64,000 nucleotides of DNA from Streptomyces sp. R33 (GCF_041200175.1 NZ_CP165727.1:2294001-2358000), one strand, 5' to 3'. Counted from the stretch's first letter, positions 1 to 9,969 are shown. Program-made: numbers and translations. Notes: generated by a model from the sequence alone, not told the origin.

Positions 1-1
1 C

Positions 2-2782
2 GCCGTCCCCGAGTTCGACGGGCGCCTGATCACCGTCCCGTTCTCCTTCAAGGAGCTCGACGAGGACGGCCTGCCCGCGTACGTGGCCGACCCGGAGCGC
101 GCCGCCCGCGTCGCCGGCATCGCCGTCCGGCACGCCCGGCTGCGGCACATCGAGCGCCGCGACAAGAAGATCGCGCTCGTCCTCTCCGCGTACCCCACCA
201 AGCACTCCCGCATCGGCAACGCGGTCGGCCTCGACACCCCGGCCAGCGCCGTGGAACTGCTGCGCACCCTCATCGCGGGCGGCTACGACTTCGGCCCCGT
301 CGAGGAGATCCCGGGCCTGGTCTCCGGCGACGGCGACGAGCTGATCCGCGCCCTGATCGAGGCCGGCGGCCATGACCAGGACTGGCTGACCGAGGAGCAG
401 CTGGCCCGCAACCCGGTCCGGATCCCGGCCGCCGACTACAAGCGGTGGTTCGCCGAGCTCCCCGCCGAGCTGCGCGAAAGCGTCGAGGAGCACTGGGGCG
501 AGGCCCCGGGCAACATGTTCGTGGATCGCTCGGCCAACCCGGAGGGCGACATCGTCCTCGCGGCGCTGCGCCGCGGCAACCTGCTCATCCTGATCCAGCC
601 GCCGCGCGGCTTCGGCGAGAACCCGATCGCGATCTACCACGACCCGGACCTGCCGCCCTCGCACCACTACCTGGCCGCGTACCGCTGGATCCAGGCCCGT
701 GCGCAGGACGGCGGCTTCGGCGCCGACGCGATGATCCACCTGGGCAAGCACGGCAACCTGGAGTGGCTGCCGGGCAAGAACGCCGGCCTGTCGGCGGCCT
801 GCGCGCCCGACGCCGCGCTCGGCGACCTGCCGCTCATCTACCCCTTCCTGGTGAACGACCCGGGCGAGGGCACGCAGGCCAAGCGCCGCGTGCACGCCAC
901 CCTGGTCGACCACCTGGTGCCGCCGATGGCGCGCGCGGAGTCGTACGGCGACATCGCGCGCCTGGAGCAGCACCTGGACGAGTACGCGCAGATCTCCGCG
1001 ATGGACCCGGCCAAGCTGCCCGCCATCCGCGCCCAGATCTGGACCCTGATCCAGGCCGCCAAGCTCCACCACGACCTGGGTCTGGAAGAGCGCCCGGACG
1101 ACGAGGGCTTCGACGACTTCCTGCTGCACGTCGACGGCTGGCTGTGCGAGGTCAAGGACGCCCAGATCCGCGACGGCCTGCACGTCCTGGGCGGCGCGCC
1201 GACCGGCGGGGCCCGGGTCAACCTGGTCCTCGCGATCCTGCGCGCCCGTCAGATCTGGGGCGGCACCACGGCCCTGCCCGGCCTGCGGGAGGCGCTCGGC
1301 CTGGACGAGTCCGCGGCCACCCGTACGACCGCCGACGAGGCGGAGGAGGCGGCCCGCGCGCTGGTGCAGGCGATGGAGGACGCGAACTGGGCCCCGGAGG
1401 CGGTGGCTTCGGTCGCCGCCGGCCACTCGGCGGACGTGGCGGCCGTACTGGACTTCGCGGCCCGCGAGGTCGTCCCGCGGCTGGCCGGCACGACCGACGA
1501 GATCGCCCACGTGGTCTCGGCCCTGGACGGCTCGTTCGTCCCGGCGGGCCCCTCGGGCTCCCCGCTCCGGGGCCTGGTCAACGTCCTCCCGACCGGCCGC
1601 AACTTCTACTCCGTCGACCCCAAGGCCGTCCCCTCCCGCCTCGCGTGGGAGACGGGCCAGGCCCTGGCCGACTCCCTGCTCACCCGCTACCGCACCGACA
1701 ACGGCGAGTGGCCGGCTTCGGTCGGCCTGTCCCTGTGGGGCACGAGTGCGATGCGCACCGCGGGCGACGACGTCGCCGAGGCGATGGCCCTGCTGGGCAT
1801 CCGCCCGGTCTGGGACGAGGCCTCGCGCCGCGTCACCGGCCTGGAGCCGATCCCGCTCGAGGAGCTGGGCCGCCCGCGCATCGACGTCACGCTGCGCATC
1901 TCGGGCTTCTTCCGGGACGCGTTCCCGCACGTGATCGGCCTGCTGGACGACGCGGTGCGGCTCGCGGCGTCCCTGGACGAGCCCGCCTCGGAGAACTTCG
2001 TCCGGGCCCACGCCCAGGCGGACCTGGCCGAGCACGGTGACGAGCGGCGCGCGACGACCCGTATCTTCGGCTCGCGCCCGGGCACGTACGGCGCCGGCAT
2101 CCTCCAGCTGATCGACTCCCGCGACTGGCGTACGGACGCCGACCTCGCGGAGGTCTACACGGTGTGGGGCGGCTACGCGTACGGCCGCGGCCTGGAGGGC
2201 CGCCCGGCCCGCGCCGAGATGGAGACCGCGTACAAGCGGATCACGGTGGCCGCGAAGAACACGGACACCCGCGAGCACGACATCGCCGACTCGGACGACT
2301 ACTTCCAGTACCACGGCGGCATGGTGGCCACGGTCCGCGCCCTGCGCGGCACGGCCCCGGAGGCGTACATCGGCGACTCCACCCGCCCGGAGACGGTCAA
2401 GACCCGCACCCTGGTGGAGGAGACGTCCCGCGTCTTCCGTGCCCGCGTGGTCAACCCGAAGTGGATCGAGGCGATGCGCCGCCACGGCTACAAGGGCGCC
2501 TTCGAGCTGGCGGCGACCGTGGACTACCTCTTCGGCTACGACGCCACGACGGGCGTGGTCGCGGACTGGATGTACGACAAGCTCACGGAGACCTACGTCC
2601 TGGACCCCACGAACCGCGCCTTCCTCGAGGAAGCCAACCCCTGGGCCCTGCACGGCATCGCGGAACGCCTCCTTGAGGCCGAGTCCCGCGGCATGTGGGA
2701 AAAGCCGGACCCGCAGATCCTCGAATCCCTCCGCCAGGTCTACCTGGACACGGAGGGCAACCTGGAGGCCGACTCGGAGTAG
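2..2782 (+). CDS. cobN: Cobaltochelatase subunit CobN, 5'-truncated by the window edge
   Basis: This is the large subunit of the aerobic cobaltochelatase, which with CobS and CobT inserts cobalt into hydrogenobyrinate a,c-diamide during cobalamin synthesis in the cytoplasm. The reading frame is already open at base 2 and runs 926 residues to a TAG. Family members are usually about 1,200 residues, so roughly the first quarter lies outside the window. The CobN/ChlH signature DAMIHLGKHGNLEWLPGK is at about 730-785, and conserved blocks continue to the end (AYPTKHSRIGNAVGLDTP near 195, FQYHGGMVATVRALRG near 2305). A strong hairpin follows, so the gene ends its transcript. No other cobalamin gene is visible here. 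The family assignment is firm. Confidence 0.95.
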   Translation, partial: AVPEFDGRLITVPFSFKELDEDGLPAYVADPERAARVAGIAVRHARLRHIERRDKKIALVLSAYPTKHSRIGNAVGLDTPASAVELLRTLIAGGYDFGPVEEIPGLVSGDGDELIRALIEAGGHDQDWLTEEQLARNPVRIPAADYKRWFAELPAELRESVEEHWGEAPGNMFVDRSANPEGDIVLAALRRGNLLILIQPPRGFGENPIAIYHDPDLPPSHHYLAAYRWIQARAQDGGFGADAMIHLGKHGNLEWLPGKNAGLSAACAPDAALGDLPLIYPFLVNDPGEGTQAKRRVHATLVDHLVPPMARAESYGDIARLEQHLDEYAQISAMDPAKLPAIRAQIWTLIQAAKLHHDLGLEERPDDEGFDDFLLHVDGWLCEVKDAQIRDGLHVLGGAPTGGARVNLVLAILRARQIWGGTTALPGLREALGLDESAATRTTADEAEEAARALVQAMEDANWAPEAVASVAAGHSADVAAVLDFAAREVVPRLAGTTDEIAHVVSALDGSFVPAGPSGSPLRGLVNVLPTGRNFYSVDPKAVPSRLAWETGQALADSLLTRYRTDNGEWPASVGLSLWGTSAMRTAGDDVAEAMALLGIRPVWDEASRRVTGLEPIPLEELGRPRIDVTLRISGFFRDAFPHVIGLLDDAVRLAASLDEPASENFVRAHAQADLAEHGDERRATTRIFGSRPGTYGAGILQLIDSRDWRTDADLAEVYTVWGGYAYGRGLEGRPARAEMETAYKRITVAAKNTDTREHDIADSDDYFQYHGGMVATVRALRGTAPEAYIGDSTRPETVKTRTLVEETSRVFRARVVNPKWIEAMRRHGYKGAFELAATVDYLFGYDATTGVVADWMYDKLTETYVLDPTNRAFLEEANPWALHGIAERLLEAESRGMWEKPDPQILESLRQVYLDTEGNLEADSE

Positions 2783-2800
2783 ACAGAAGGATCGAAGTGA

Positions 2801-2836
2801 AGCAGGCCCTGCCCCGAATCCGGGGCAGGGCCTGCT
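2801..2836 (+). terminator. Rho-independent-type hairpin after cobN
   Basis: A perfect 16-bp stem (2801-2816 with 2821-2836) closes a 4-base loop, 18 bases after the cobN stop. It lacks a clear T-tract, as is common in high-GC actinobacteria. It separates cobN from the convergent membrane-protein gene. Confidence 0.8.
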
Positions 2837-2891
2837 TGGTTCTACACCAGGGCGGCCCGGCAGGGAGTACCCGCCGAGCCGCCGCTCGTGA

Positions 2892-3437
2892 CTACTGGCC
2901 GGCCAGTGCCACGGCCAAACAGAGGATGAAGAAGACGACAGAGGCAAATTCCGGCGCGAGGCTGGACCGTTGCTGCCGCATCAGCGCTCCCGGCACCCCG
3001 GACGAGGCCTCTCTCTTGGCTTCCATGTCAGCCAACAGCCGCATCCTTGCCCTTTTCCCGTCCCGGTTCTTCTGAAATGCCTGCGGGTAAAACTTCTTAC
3101 CTGCGTGAGTCGCCCCATTTACCAGGCAAAGCCGATAGCCGAGGATGGATTTCTGCCATTTAATCTCGGAAATCTCCGACCATGGAATCCAGGTGGTGCG
3201 ATACGACTGGCGAACAACCAGATGATCCTTCCGTGCGAGCAATCCAGGCGAAAAATAGAAACGCCATACGAAGCATGCGAAGAAGGGGGAGAGCATCAAG
3301 GCCAGGGCCAGCGGAGTGTACGTGTCGTGCGGTGAGCTGATGGCCTCAATGGTGACGATCACGGGAAGAGCCTGGGAGACTCCGAAAAAGAAGAGGCCTT
3401 TCAGGAGATTGGTCCTCGATCTCTTCATCATCGCCAC
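2892..3437 (-). CDS. Membrane protein with PH-like domain; possible immunity partner of the Rhs protein
   Basis: A 181-residue protein of unknown function. Two hydrophobic segments near residues 15-35 and 40-62 are followed by a soluble stretch resembling a bacterial PH domain (core WIPWSEISEIKWQKSILG) and a final hydrophobic segment at the C-terminus. That suggests an integral membrane protein. The GTG start (3437-3435) lies inside the end of the Rhs gene, so the two overlap by 10 bases and are probably translationally coupled; an in-frame ATG occurs two codons later. Base composition is clearly lower in GC than its neighbours (93 of 180 in 3121-3300, hand count). In polymorphic toxin loci the gene directly after the toxin tip usually encodes immunity, so that role is inferred from position alone. 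It could also be an assembly or anchoring partner. Confidence 0.7.
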   Translation of the reverse strand: MAMMKRSRTNLLKGLFFFGVSQALPVIVTIEAISSPHDTYTPLALALMLSPFFACFVWRFYFSPGLLARKDHLVVRQSYRTTWIPWSEISEIKWQKSILGYRLCLVNGATHAGKKFYPQAFQKNRDGKRARMRLLADMEAKREASSGVPGALMRQQRSSLAPEFASVVFFILCLAVALAGQ

Positions 3438-6400
3438 ATCCCCCTGAACCCCAAGGAGCTCACGATCGAATCAGCCACACTTTGCGCAAGTCTGGCGCCC
3501 GTGAAGGCGAGTGCCAGTCCCGCCACGTCCCCTGCGAGGCCGAGGCTCTGTTCGGTGCAACCCTGGGCTCCGCTGGAGTAGGATCCGCACGCATTAATGA
3601 TCATGGGTATCCGGGTGAGCACCTTGGCGCCCATGGCCGACTGGCCGACAGACGCGGCGGTCGCAGCGCAGGGCTCATTCCCCCAGGCCATGCATCCCAC
3701 GGCGACACTATCAGACAGAAAAGCAAGAGTTCCGGCACTCTCGTTCGCCAAGGAAATGCTGTCCTTGTGCTCATCGATGACATCTTCGATCCACCAGGCG
3801 TCCGCCTTTGCTTCGCCGGCCTTTCTGCATTCCGTAATACTGTCCCCGCCCTTCACGCAGTCCAGGGTTTCAACCCATTCCTTCTGCTCTTCCACCGTGT
3901 AATCGGGAGTTCCCTGATAACCCTGCTGCTGCAGTGACTTGAATTGATCACTGGTAAGGGGCATCCCAAGGGCGTACACCTTCTTTTTGGTGGGCGCATT
4001 CCCGCCCGCGCTCCCCGACTTACCCGACTTGCCCGAGCCGCCCGAGTTGCGGCAGGTAGAGTTCACGCACCCATAGTGCTTCTGGCGGTAATAGTCGGGG
4101 GACAGGGTTCCGCCGTTGGATTCAACGATCTCCTCATAGCGGTTGCCGTAATCATACGGGTCATTGCCGTTGTGGCACTTGTACATGCCGCTGGCGCACT
4201 CTTCGAGTTGCTTGCCGGTGGGGTCCCAGAAAGTGAAGGGGTTCTGGTTGGAGTAGGTGTATCCGTGGAGCTGCTGCGAGTCCTTCAGGTCCATGATCGG
4301 GTCGACAGAGATGAACCGCCCGGTCAGGGGATCGTAGTCGCGTGCGCCGATGTGGGTGAGGCCGGTGTCGGCGTCCTTGGTTCCGCCGACGAAGCCCTTG
4401 TCGCCCGTCCAGCCGGTGGGCTGGCTGCCGCGGGTCTCGCCGAAGAGCCCGGTCTTGCGGCGGGTCACGGCCTGGGTGGCGTCCGCGGTGATCTGAGTGG
4501 TGCCGGTGCCGTGGTGGTCGGTGAGGGTGAAGGTGAGCTTGCCGCCCTCCCGCATGGCGACGCCGTCGTAGTAACGGGTGCCGGTGACCGCTCCGGCCTT
4601 GTCCAGGCGGAGTTCGTTGCCACCGGGCAGGTAGAGCGTAGTGCTCTTGGTGTCCTTGCGGAGCAGGCGCTGGCCGGCGGCGTCATAGACGAAGGAGTTG
4701 CTGGAAGTGCCCTGGGTGAGGGTCTTCAGGTGTCCTTCGACGTCCCAGTCCAGGTACTGCGTTTCGCCGGTGCCGCTCTTGCGGGTCTTGGTGTTGCCGC
4801 TCTCGTCGTAGGTGAACGTCTCGTCATGGACGTCGGTGCCGGTCTGCGTGACCTTGGTCAGGTCGTGCTTGCCGGCGGTCGGCGGGGCGTAGGTGCGTAT
4901 GGTGTCGGCAGTCGGGCCCGAGGCCGTCTTGTGCTTGGTCTCGGTCTTGCGGTTGCCGACCGCGTCGTAGGTGTAGGTCGTCCAGTACGGATCCTCGCCA
5001 CCGATGACGGTCGCCGACGGGGAGCTCGCGCAGGCCTCGTCCTTGTTGGTCCAGGCCTCGGTGATGCGGCGCAGTGCGTCCAGGTTGACGCACTGGGTGT
5101 CGGTGGTGCGTGCGGCGTCCTGGCCGTACACCGTGGCAATGGAGGTGAGGTTGCCCGCGGGGTCGTTGGTGTACTTGGTGTCCTCGATCCGCTGGGGTGC
5201 GAGGTCGCGGTCGGTGTAGGCACGGCTGATCGCGCCGGTGTGCTCGTCGTACTCGGTCGAGCGGTACAGGCGCTGACCGATGGCCCCGAGCTCGTGGCGG
5301 ATGCTGCGGCCGTAGTGGTCGTAGGTCATCGCCGAGACGAGGCGGCTGCTGCCCGCGCCCATGTTGTTGAGGAGGCCGGAGACCGACTTGTAGGTGCTGC
5401 CGACCGTCTCCGCGGGCAGGTCGCCCATGGCCGGCTGCTTGGTCGTCAGGATCTGACCTGTGATGTTGTAGGTGTTCGTCCACTGGTAGGTGCCGGCCAG
5501 CGCCCCGGTGTCCGGGGTGGACGGGATGGTCACCTTGGTGGTGAGAGGCTGGTAAAGGTTGTTATAGGCGAGGACCTCGGACTCGTACGCCTTGCCGTCC
5601 ACGTAGCGCGTGGACTTCGCCGCGTGGCCCTTGGCGACCGTGTCGTAGACCTGCGCGATGAGCACGGTCTGGCCCTGCTTGACGGCGGTGGGGCGGCCGA
5701 GGTCGTCGTAGTCGGTGTGCAGCGTGATACCGCGGGCGTCGGTGATGTCCGTGGTGCGGTCACCGGCGTCGTAGGTGACCTTCGTGACGCCCTTGTCCGG
5801 GTCGTTCGACTCGACCTGTCGGCCGCGGACGTCATAAGTGGCTGTCCACTTCGCATTGCCCGGGTCGGTGACCTGGGCGAGCTGGCCGAGCTTGTTGTAG
5901 CTGTACAGCGTCGACTGCGAGGTCGTGCGGGCCGCGTTGGTGTACTGCTTGCTTTCGACGGTGCGGCCCAGCGCGTCGACGACCGTGGTCGTCGCTGTCC
6001 CGCCCTGGGGCGGGATCACCGTGGTGCTGTCACCGGTGTAGCTAGTGGTGGCGCGCTTGGTCTCGGTGCCGAACTTCTTGGAGATCACTACGGTCGGCCG
6101 TCCGGCACCGTCGAAGACGGTGTCGGTCGAGGCCGGGTACGTGGTCTCCGTTCCCGTCACCAGATCAGGTGAGGGCGCGCCGTCGGCGTAGTAGGTGCCG
6201 GAGCTCCGCCAGGCCAGGCCGCGGGTGTCGTAGAACGTCTCCGTGATCAGTCGTCCGGAGAGGTCGGGCGACTGAGTCTGCGTCTGGCGCTCGCGCAGCA
6301 AGCCGTCCTGGATGGAGTACACGATGGAGTACTTGTAGTCGTGCGTCAGGGACTTGGAGGTAACGACGTTCGGGCCATCGTTGCGGACCGTGTAGTCGAA

Positions 6401-9400
6401 CACGCGGCTGGGCGCGTTCGGGTTCGCCTCGACCGTCCAGTTCGGGAGCCAGACCTTGGTCATACGCCCGAGGGCGTCGTACGCCGTGGTGGTGACCTTG
6501 CCGTTGGCGTCGGTCACCTTCGTCGGCAGCCCACGCAGCGGGTCCACCTCGGAAGTGGTGGTGTGCGCGAGCGGGTTCGTCACGACCATGGACGTCGGAA
6601 CCTCGCCCGTGGCCGGGGTGTAGGCGGTCGTGCTGACCTTGTTGTACGCGTTGGTGCCGGCCAGGGCTCGGCCGTAGATGTCGTAGCAGAGCTCGTTCTT
6701 GGCGGCGCCGCAGGTCGACGGCACGGTGGAGACGACGTCGTACCCGTCGCCCTTGCCGTTGATCTTCTCGTTCTTCGTCACCAGGCCCGAACCGGGAACG
6801 GTGCCGAGCGCGCCGTTGTCGAAGTAGGTACGGACGTCGGAGATGACGTCGGACGGCCGGCTGACGGGTGAGCCGCATGTCGCAGCCACGGCCTCGACGC
6901 GGCTTTGCTTGTTCAGGATCCAGCTCGTGGTGTTGCGGGCGTACGTGGTCGTGGTGCAGGCCTCGTCACCCGTCTTGGCGGTGTCGCCCGTCGAGGACTC
7001 CCAGTCGACCATGCCGTACTCGTCGAAGTGGCGGCTGGCCTCGATCGTGCGCGTACCGCCGGTGACGGTGGTTCGAGTGGCTTCCTTCTCCGTTCCCGTC
7101 TTGTACGAGACGAGGTCGGGCAGGCCCGAACGGACCCGCTTGGCCACGAGATCCGACCGCCAGGGCGTGTTGGACTTGGCGCTGATCAGCTTGGCCGTGT
7201 CGTCACCCTGGTAGCTGGCCGACTCACGGACCATGCCGGCGAACTCGGGCCGGTCGGTGACTGCGACGCCTGCCGAGTCCTTGACGTCCTTGCCGTCGAT
7301 ACCGCGGAAGTAGCGGGCCTCGCTCAGCGTCTTCGGGTCGGCCGCGGCGCCCGTACGGGTCTGGACCAGTTCGTAGCCGCGTGCCACGGAGTGGACGCGG
7401 TCCTCGGCCTTGGTGAGTTCGTCGGTGCTCTTCGACCAGGCCGCTCCGCCCACGTAGGTGTACGAGGTCACCTTGTCAGGGGTGGAGGCGAGATTGTCGC
7501 CCTCGACGATCTGGGTCGCCACGTAGGAGTTGAACCAGTCGACCTTCGAGGTGTCGCCCTCCCAGGCCCACTTGACCGGGTAGCAGCGCGTCGTGTTCGT
7601 CTCGTCCGGCTTGGGGAGCGTGGTGGGGGTGCAGTCGGGCTGGGAGTAGGTGACACCGATGGTGCCTCCGCTCTCGGTGTTCACCTGGGACATCCGCAGC
7701 CGGATGTACGGCGCGAGGCCGTCACCGGTGGCGTCCACCCGGTTCGGGCGCTGCTCACCGGTGAAGGTGACCGGGGGGAGCGGGGTGTCCGTGGCGGCGC
7801 CCGCCTTGCCGGTTCGGGTGATGGACTTCAGCCACATCGGGGTGGAGATGCCGTCGCCCGCCGGCGGGAAGTTCTGGTCCAGGGTCCAGGAGTCGACGTC
7901 CTGGTAGGCGCCGCCGGTCAGGACCTTGGTGTTGATGCCGGTCAGGCGCTTGCGCGACCAGAAGGTGGGTGAGTACTGGCCCTTGCACTCGGTGGACCCG
8001 TCCTTGCAGAACAGGTCGTACGGGGCGTCCGGCCAGTTCTTCGCGTTCGTCTCGTCGAAGGTGCCGCAGGTGCTCAGGCAGCGCTCGGAGACGTCGAAGG
8101 TGACCTGGCCCATCGCCTTGGCGGTGTAGACACTGTCGGAGCGCAGGCCGTAGTCGATGTGGTCGAGCCAGCCGCCGCGGACGTACGGGGTGACCGTGGC
8201 CTTGCCGGTGGTCTCCGACACGTTGCGGCCGTAGTTGTTGGTCTCGGTCTTCCAGTAGTACGCCATCGCGGCCCCGCCGGGAGCGACCACGTAGTCGAGC
8301 TGCCAGCGCCAGGCCTGCTGGCACCAGCCGCTCGCGAACGAGGCGTTGTAGCAGGGCTCGCCCGCCTGGTTGCCGAACACCGGAACCGTCCAGGCGGAGT
8401 TCGTCGTCGGCGTCGACGCGTCCTTCCAGCCCGGCAGACGATTCAGACCGAAGAAGTACTGCGTACCGTCGGTCGTGGTGATCTTCCAGTGCTCACCGTC
8501 GTTGTCGCCGTTGTTGGCACCGGTGAGCTTCTCAACCTTCTCACCCGAGTCGGCGGCCGGGTGCCAGCCCTTGCCCGCCTCGTAGACCAGCTCGGTCGAC
8601 TTGCCGCCCAGCGACATGGTGGCGTTGTCGTTGAACCAGCACTGGTCACCCACCTTGGTGGTGTTCGAGCCGCCGGTCTTGTCGTCGTTGCACGCCTTGT
8701 ACCTGCGCTCGATGAACCCGGGCTCCCAGTTCCAGCCGTCACCGATCCACGACGCCTGGCTGTTCGACGCGCTCATCCGGCCGTCGACCGACTGCGAGCT
8801 GTAGCTCAGACCGATCTGAGGCGCCTGGCCGCCGGGAACGGCGGGAGTGCTGATGCCGTAGGTCCAGGAGAAACTGCCGGTCGAACCGCCCGAACTCCAG
8901 GAGCCCGAGGGCTGGAGCGAGGTCGCCTTGTAGTCACCCGTCGGGCCGGAGTCACCCGCCGTCGCAGCGAGGACGGTCGCACCGCCGCTCGCGGCAGCGG
9001 CCGCCGGGGCCGCCTGCGCGCCCGCCGACTTCGCCGAAGGTGCGACGCGCGGCGTGGTGACCTGCGCGGACAGCTTGCCCGCGCGCGTGTCGTTGCGCGT
9101 CTGCAGCGGCTTCTGCGTACGGCACTCCGCACGCTCCGGCGTCGTCAGCGCACACGCCGGAAGCTCCACCAGGCGCAGACGGGAGACGTAGTCACCGCCG
9201 TAGGCGCCGCGGAACGAGTTGTAGTCCACCTCGACCTTGGCCGAAGCGGACTGCGCGGAGCCGTCCGAGCGGCCCACCGACAGCAGTACGCCGTCGACGC
9301 CCGCCTTGCGCGCCGCGTCCTTGCCGACGACGGAGACCTTCACCTTCGACGGCGCCTCGGCGGCCTTGCCCGGCGCCACGTACACCGCGACCGGGAGCTT

Positions 9401-9730
9401 GCCCGCCTGCTGCGAACCCGAGCCGTTGGCCGGAGCCTGCGCCGCGCCGGAGAGGAACGACTTCCCGACCGGGACGGACGAGAGGTCCACCTCCGCCGAA
9501 CCGGCCGCCGGCCAGGAGACCTTCGGAGCCTTCCACGGCGTCGCCGCGTCATCGGCCTTCTTCGCCCCACCCGCACGGACCGGCTTGACCGGCACCGCCT
9601 TCGGCTGCTTGAGCTCCGGCAACGAAGGCCCCGATTTGCTGTCCGCTACGGCAACAGCGCCAGGGAGCATGCCTGAGAGGACTGCTGCGGCCAACGCCAC
9701 AGAAAGCCCTCGTATGCGAGATTTTCTCAC
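3428..9730 (-). CDS. Secreted Rhs/YD-repeat protein with cysteine-paired C-terminal tip
   Basis: A giant exported protein of 2,100 residues. The N-terminus is a signal peptide: basic KSRIRG, then a hydrophobic stretch ending PGAVAVADS. A proline/alanine-rich region and an SpvB-like segment (GLSYSSQSVDGRMSASNSQ) follow, then many YD repeats (for example YDALGRM, YDVRGRQ, TYDAGDR). The Rhs core ends with YDPLTGRFISVDP and DPTGK near residue 1835. The remaining ~265 residues form a variable tip with ten cysteines in five close pairs and two hydrophobic patches near the end. I recognise no nuclease or deaminase motif in the tip. Rhs shells normally encapsulate a toxin tip, so a contact or secreted toxin is the likely role. 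GTG at 9730 is preferred because the signal peptide begins there; TTG at 9742 is the in-frame alternative. Confidence 0.88.
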   Translation of the reverse strand: MRKSRIRGLSVALAAAVLSGMLPGAVAVADSKSGPSLPELKQPKAVPVKPVRAGGAKKADDAATPWKAPKVSWPAAGSAEVDLSSVPVGKSFLSGAAQAPANGSGSQQAGKLPVAVYVAPGKAAEAPSKVKVSVVGKDAARKAGVDGVLLSVGRSDGSAQSASAKVEVDYNSFRGAYGGDYVSRLRLVELPACALTTPERAECRTQKPLQTRNDTRAGKLSAQVTTPRVAPSAKSAGAQAAPAAAAASGGATVLAATAGDSGPTGDYKATSLQPSGSWSSGGSTGSFSWTYGISTPAVPGGQAPQIGLSYSSQSVDGRMSASNSQASWIGDGWNWEPGFIERRYKACNDDKTGGSNTTKVGDQCWFNDNATMSLGGKSTELVYEAGKGWHPAADSGEKVEKLTGANNGDNDGEHWKITTTDGTQYFFGLNRLPGWKDASTPTTNSAWTVPVFGNQAGEPCYNASFASGWCQQAWRWQLDYVVAPGGAAMAYYWKTETNNYGRNVSETTGKATVTPYVRGGWLDHIDYGLRSDSVYTAKAMGQVTFDVSERCLSTCGTFDETNAKNWPDAPYDLFCKDGSTECKGQYSPTFWSRKRLTGINTKVLTGGAYQDVDSWTLDQNFPPAGDGISTPMWLKSITRTGKAGAATDTPLPPVTFTGEQRPNRVDATGDGLAPYIRLRMSQVNTESGGTIGVTYSQPDCTPTTLPKPDETNTTRCYPVKWAWEGDTSKVDWFNSYVATQIVEGDNLASTPDKVTSYTYVGGAAWSKSTDELTKAEDRVHSVARGYELVQTRTGAAADPKTLSEARYFRGIDGKDVKDSAGVAVTDRPEFAGMVRESASYQGDDTAKLISAKSNTPWRSDLVAKRVRSGLPDLVSYKTGTEKEATRTTVTGGTRTIEASRHFDEYGMVDWESSTGDTAKTGDEACTTTTYARNTTSWILNKQSRVEAVAATCGSPVSRPSDVISDVRTYFDNGALGTVPGSGLVTKNEKINGKGDGYDVVSTVPSTCGAAKNELCYDIYGRALAGTNAYNKVSTTAYTPATGEVPTSMVVTNPLAHTTTSEVDPLRGLPTKVTDANGKVTTTAYDALGRMTKVWLPNWTVEANPNAPSRVFDYTVRNDGPNVVTSKSLTHDYKYSIVYSIQDGLLRERQTQTQSPDLSGRLITETFYDTRGLAWRSSGTYYADGAPSPDLVTGTETTYPASTDTVFDGAGRPTVVISKKFGTETKRATTSYTGDSTTVIPPQGGTATTTVVDALGRTVESKQYTNAARTTSQSTLYSYNKLGQLAQVTDPGNAKWTATYDVRGRQVESNDPDKGVTKVTYDAGDRTTDITDARGITLHTDYDDLGRPTAVKQGQTVLIAQVYDTVAKGHAAKSTRYVDGKAYESEVLAYNNLYQPLTTKVTIPSTPDTGALAGTYQWTNTYNITGQILTTKQPAMGDLPAETVGSTYKSVSGLLNNMGAGSSRLVSAMTYDHYGRSIRHELGAIGQRLYRSTEYDEHTGAISRAYTDRDLAPQRIEDTKYTNDPAGNLTSIATVYGQDAARTTDTQCVNLDALRRITEAWTNKDEACASSPSATVIGGEDPYWTTYTYDAVGNRKTETKHKTASGPTADTIRTYAPPTAGKHDLTKVTQTGTDVHDETFTYDESGNTKTRKSGTGETQYLDWDVEGHLKTLTQGTSSNSFVYDAAGQRLLRKDTKSTTLYLPGGNELRLDKAGAVTGTRYYDGVAMREGGKLTFTLTDHHGTGTTQITADATQAVTRRKTGLFGETRGSQPTGWTGDKGFVGGTKDADTGLTHIGARDYDPLTGRFISVDPIMDLKDSQQLHGYTYSNQNPFTFWDPTGKQLEECASGMYKCHNGNDPYDYGNRYEEIVESNGGTLSPDYYRQKHYGCVNSTCRNSGGSGKSGKSGSAGGNAPTKKKVYALGMPLTSDQFKSLQQQGYQGTPDYTVEEQKEWVETLDCVKGGDSITECRKAGEAKADAWWIEDVIDEHKDSISLANESAGTLAFLSDSVAVGCMAWGNEPCAATAASVGQSAMGAKVLTRIPMIINACGSYSSGAQGCTEQSLGLAGDVAGLALAFTGARLAQSVADSIVSSLGFRGMWR

Positions 9731-9969
9731 ACCCCACCCCAACCATTCATAACAATTTACTGGCGCAGACTAACAGGGCGAATTCACCAATCCGGGCCCT
9801 CGCTGACGGCTTCCATATGGCCTTCGACCGAAGCAATTGCCGCAAAGTGGATCTTGCGGACCAATGAGGGCAGGTCATCTAAGTCTGACACACAAGCTGC
9901 AGGTCAGAGCGTTTGAAGGTCGGCACCTCGCGTAGAGTTGGCCCGGAATATCCAACAGTTGGAGTGTGC
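9731..9969. promoter_or_regulatory. Divergent promoter region between the Rhs gene and the FG-GAP/lectin gene
   Basis: No convincing gene lies here. It is richer in A+T than its surroundings, especially 9740-9800 and 9880-9960. Both flanking genes start GTG-AGA and encode signal peptides. A ribosome binding site GGAG (9961-9964) sits five bases before the plus-strand GTG at 9970. On the minus strand, an eight-codon frame (seven codons plus a stop) beginning ATG at 9750 ends in a TGA that overlaps the Rhs GTG. No promoter hexamers with good spacing could be fixed by eye. Confidence 0.4.

Noticed and set aside
3944..6172. A 742-codon open frame on the plus strand opposite the Rhs gene
   Set aside because: Its composition is that of an antisense high-GC frame and no domain is visible. 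YD repeats fill the minus strand.
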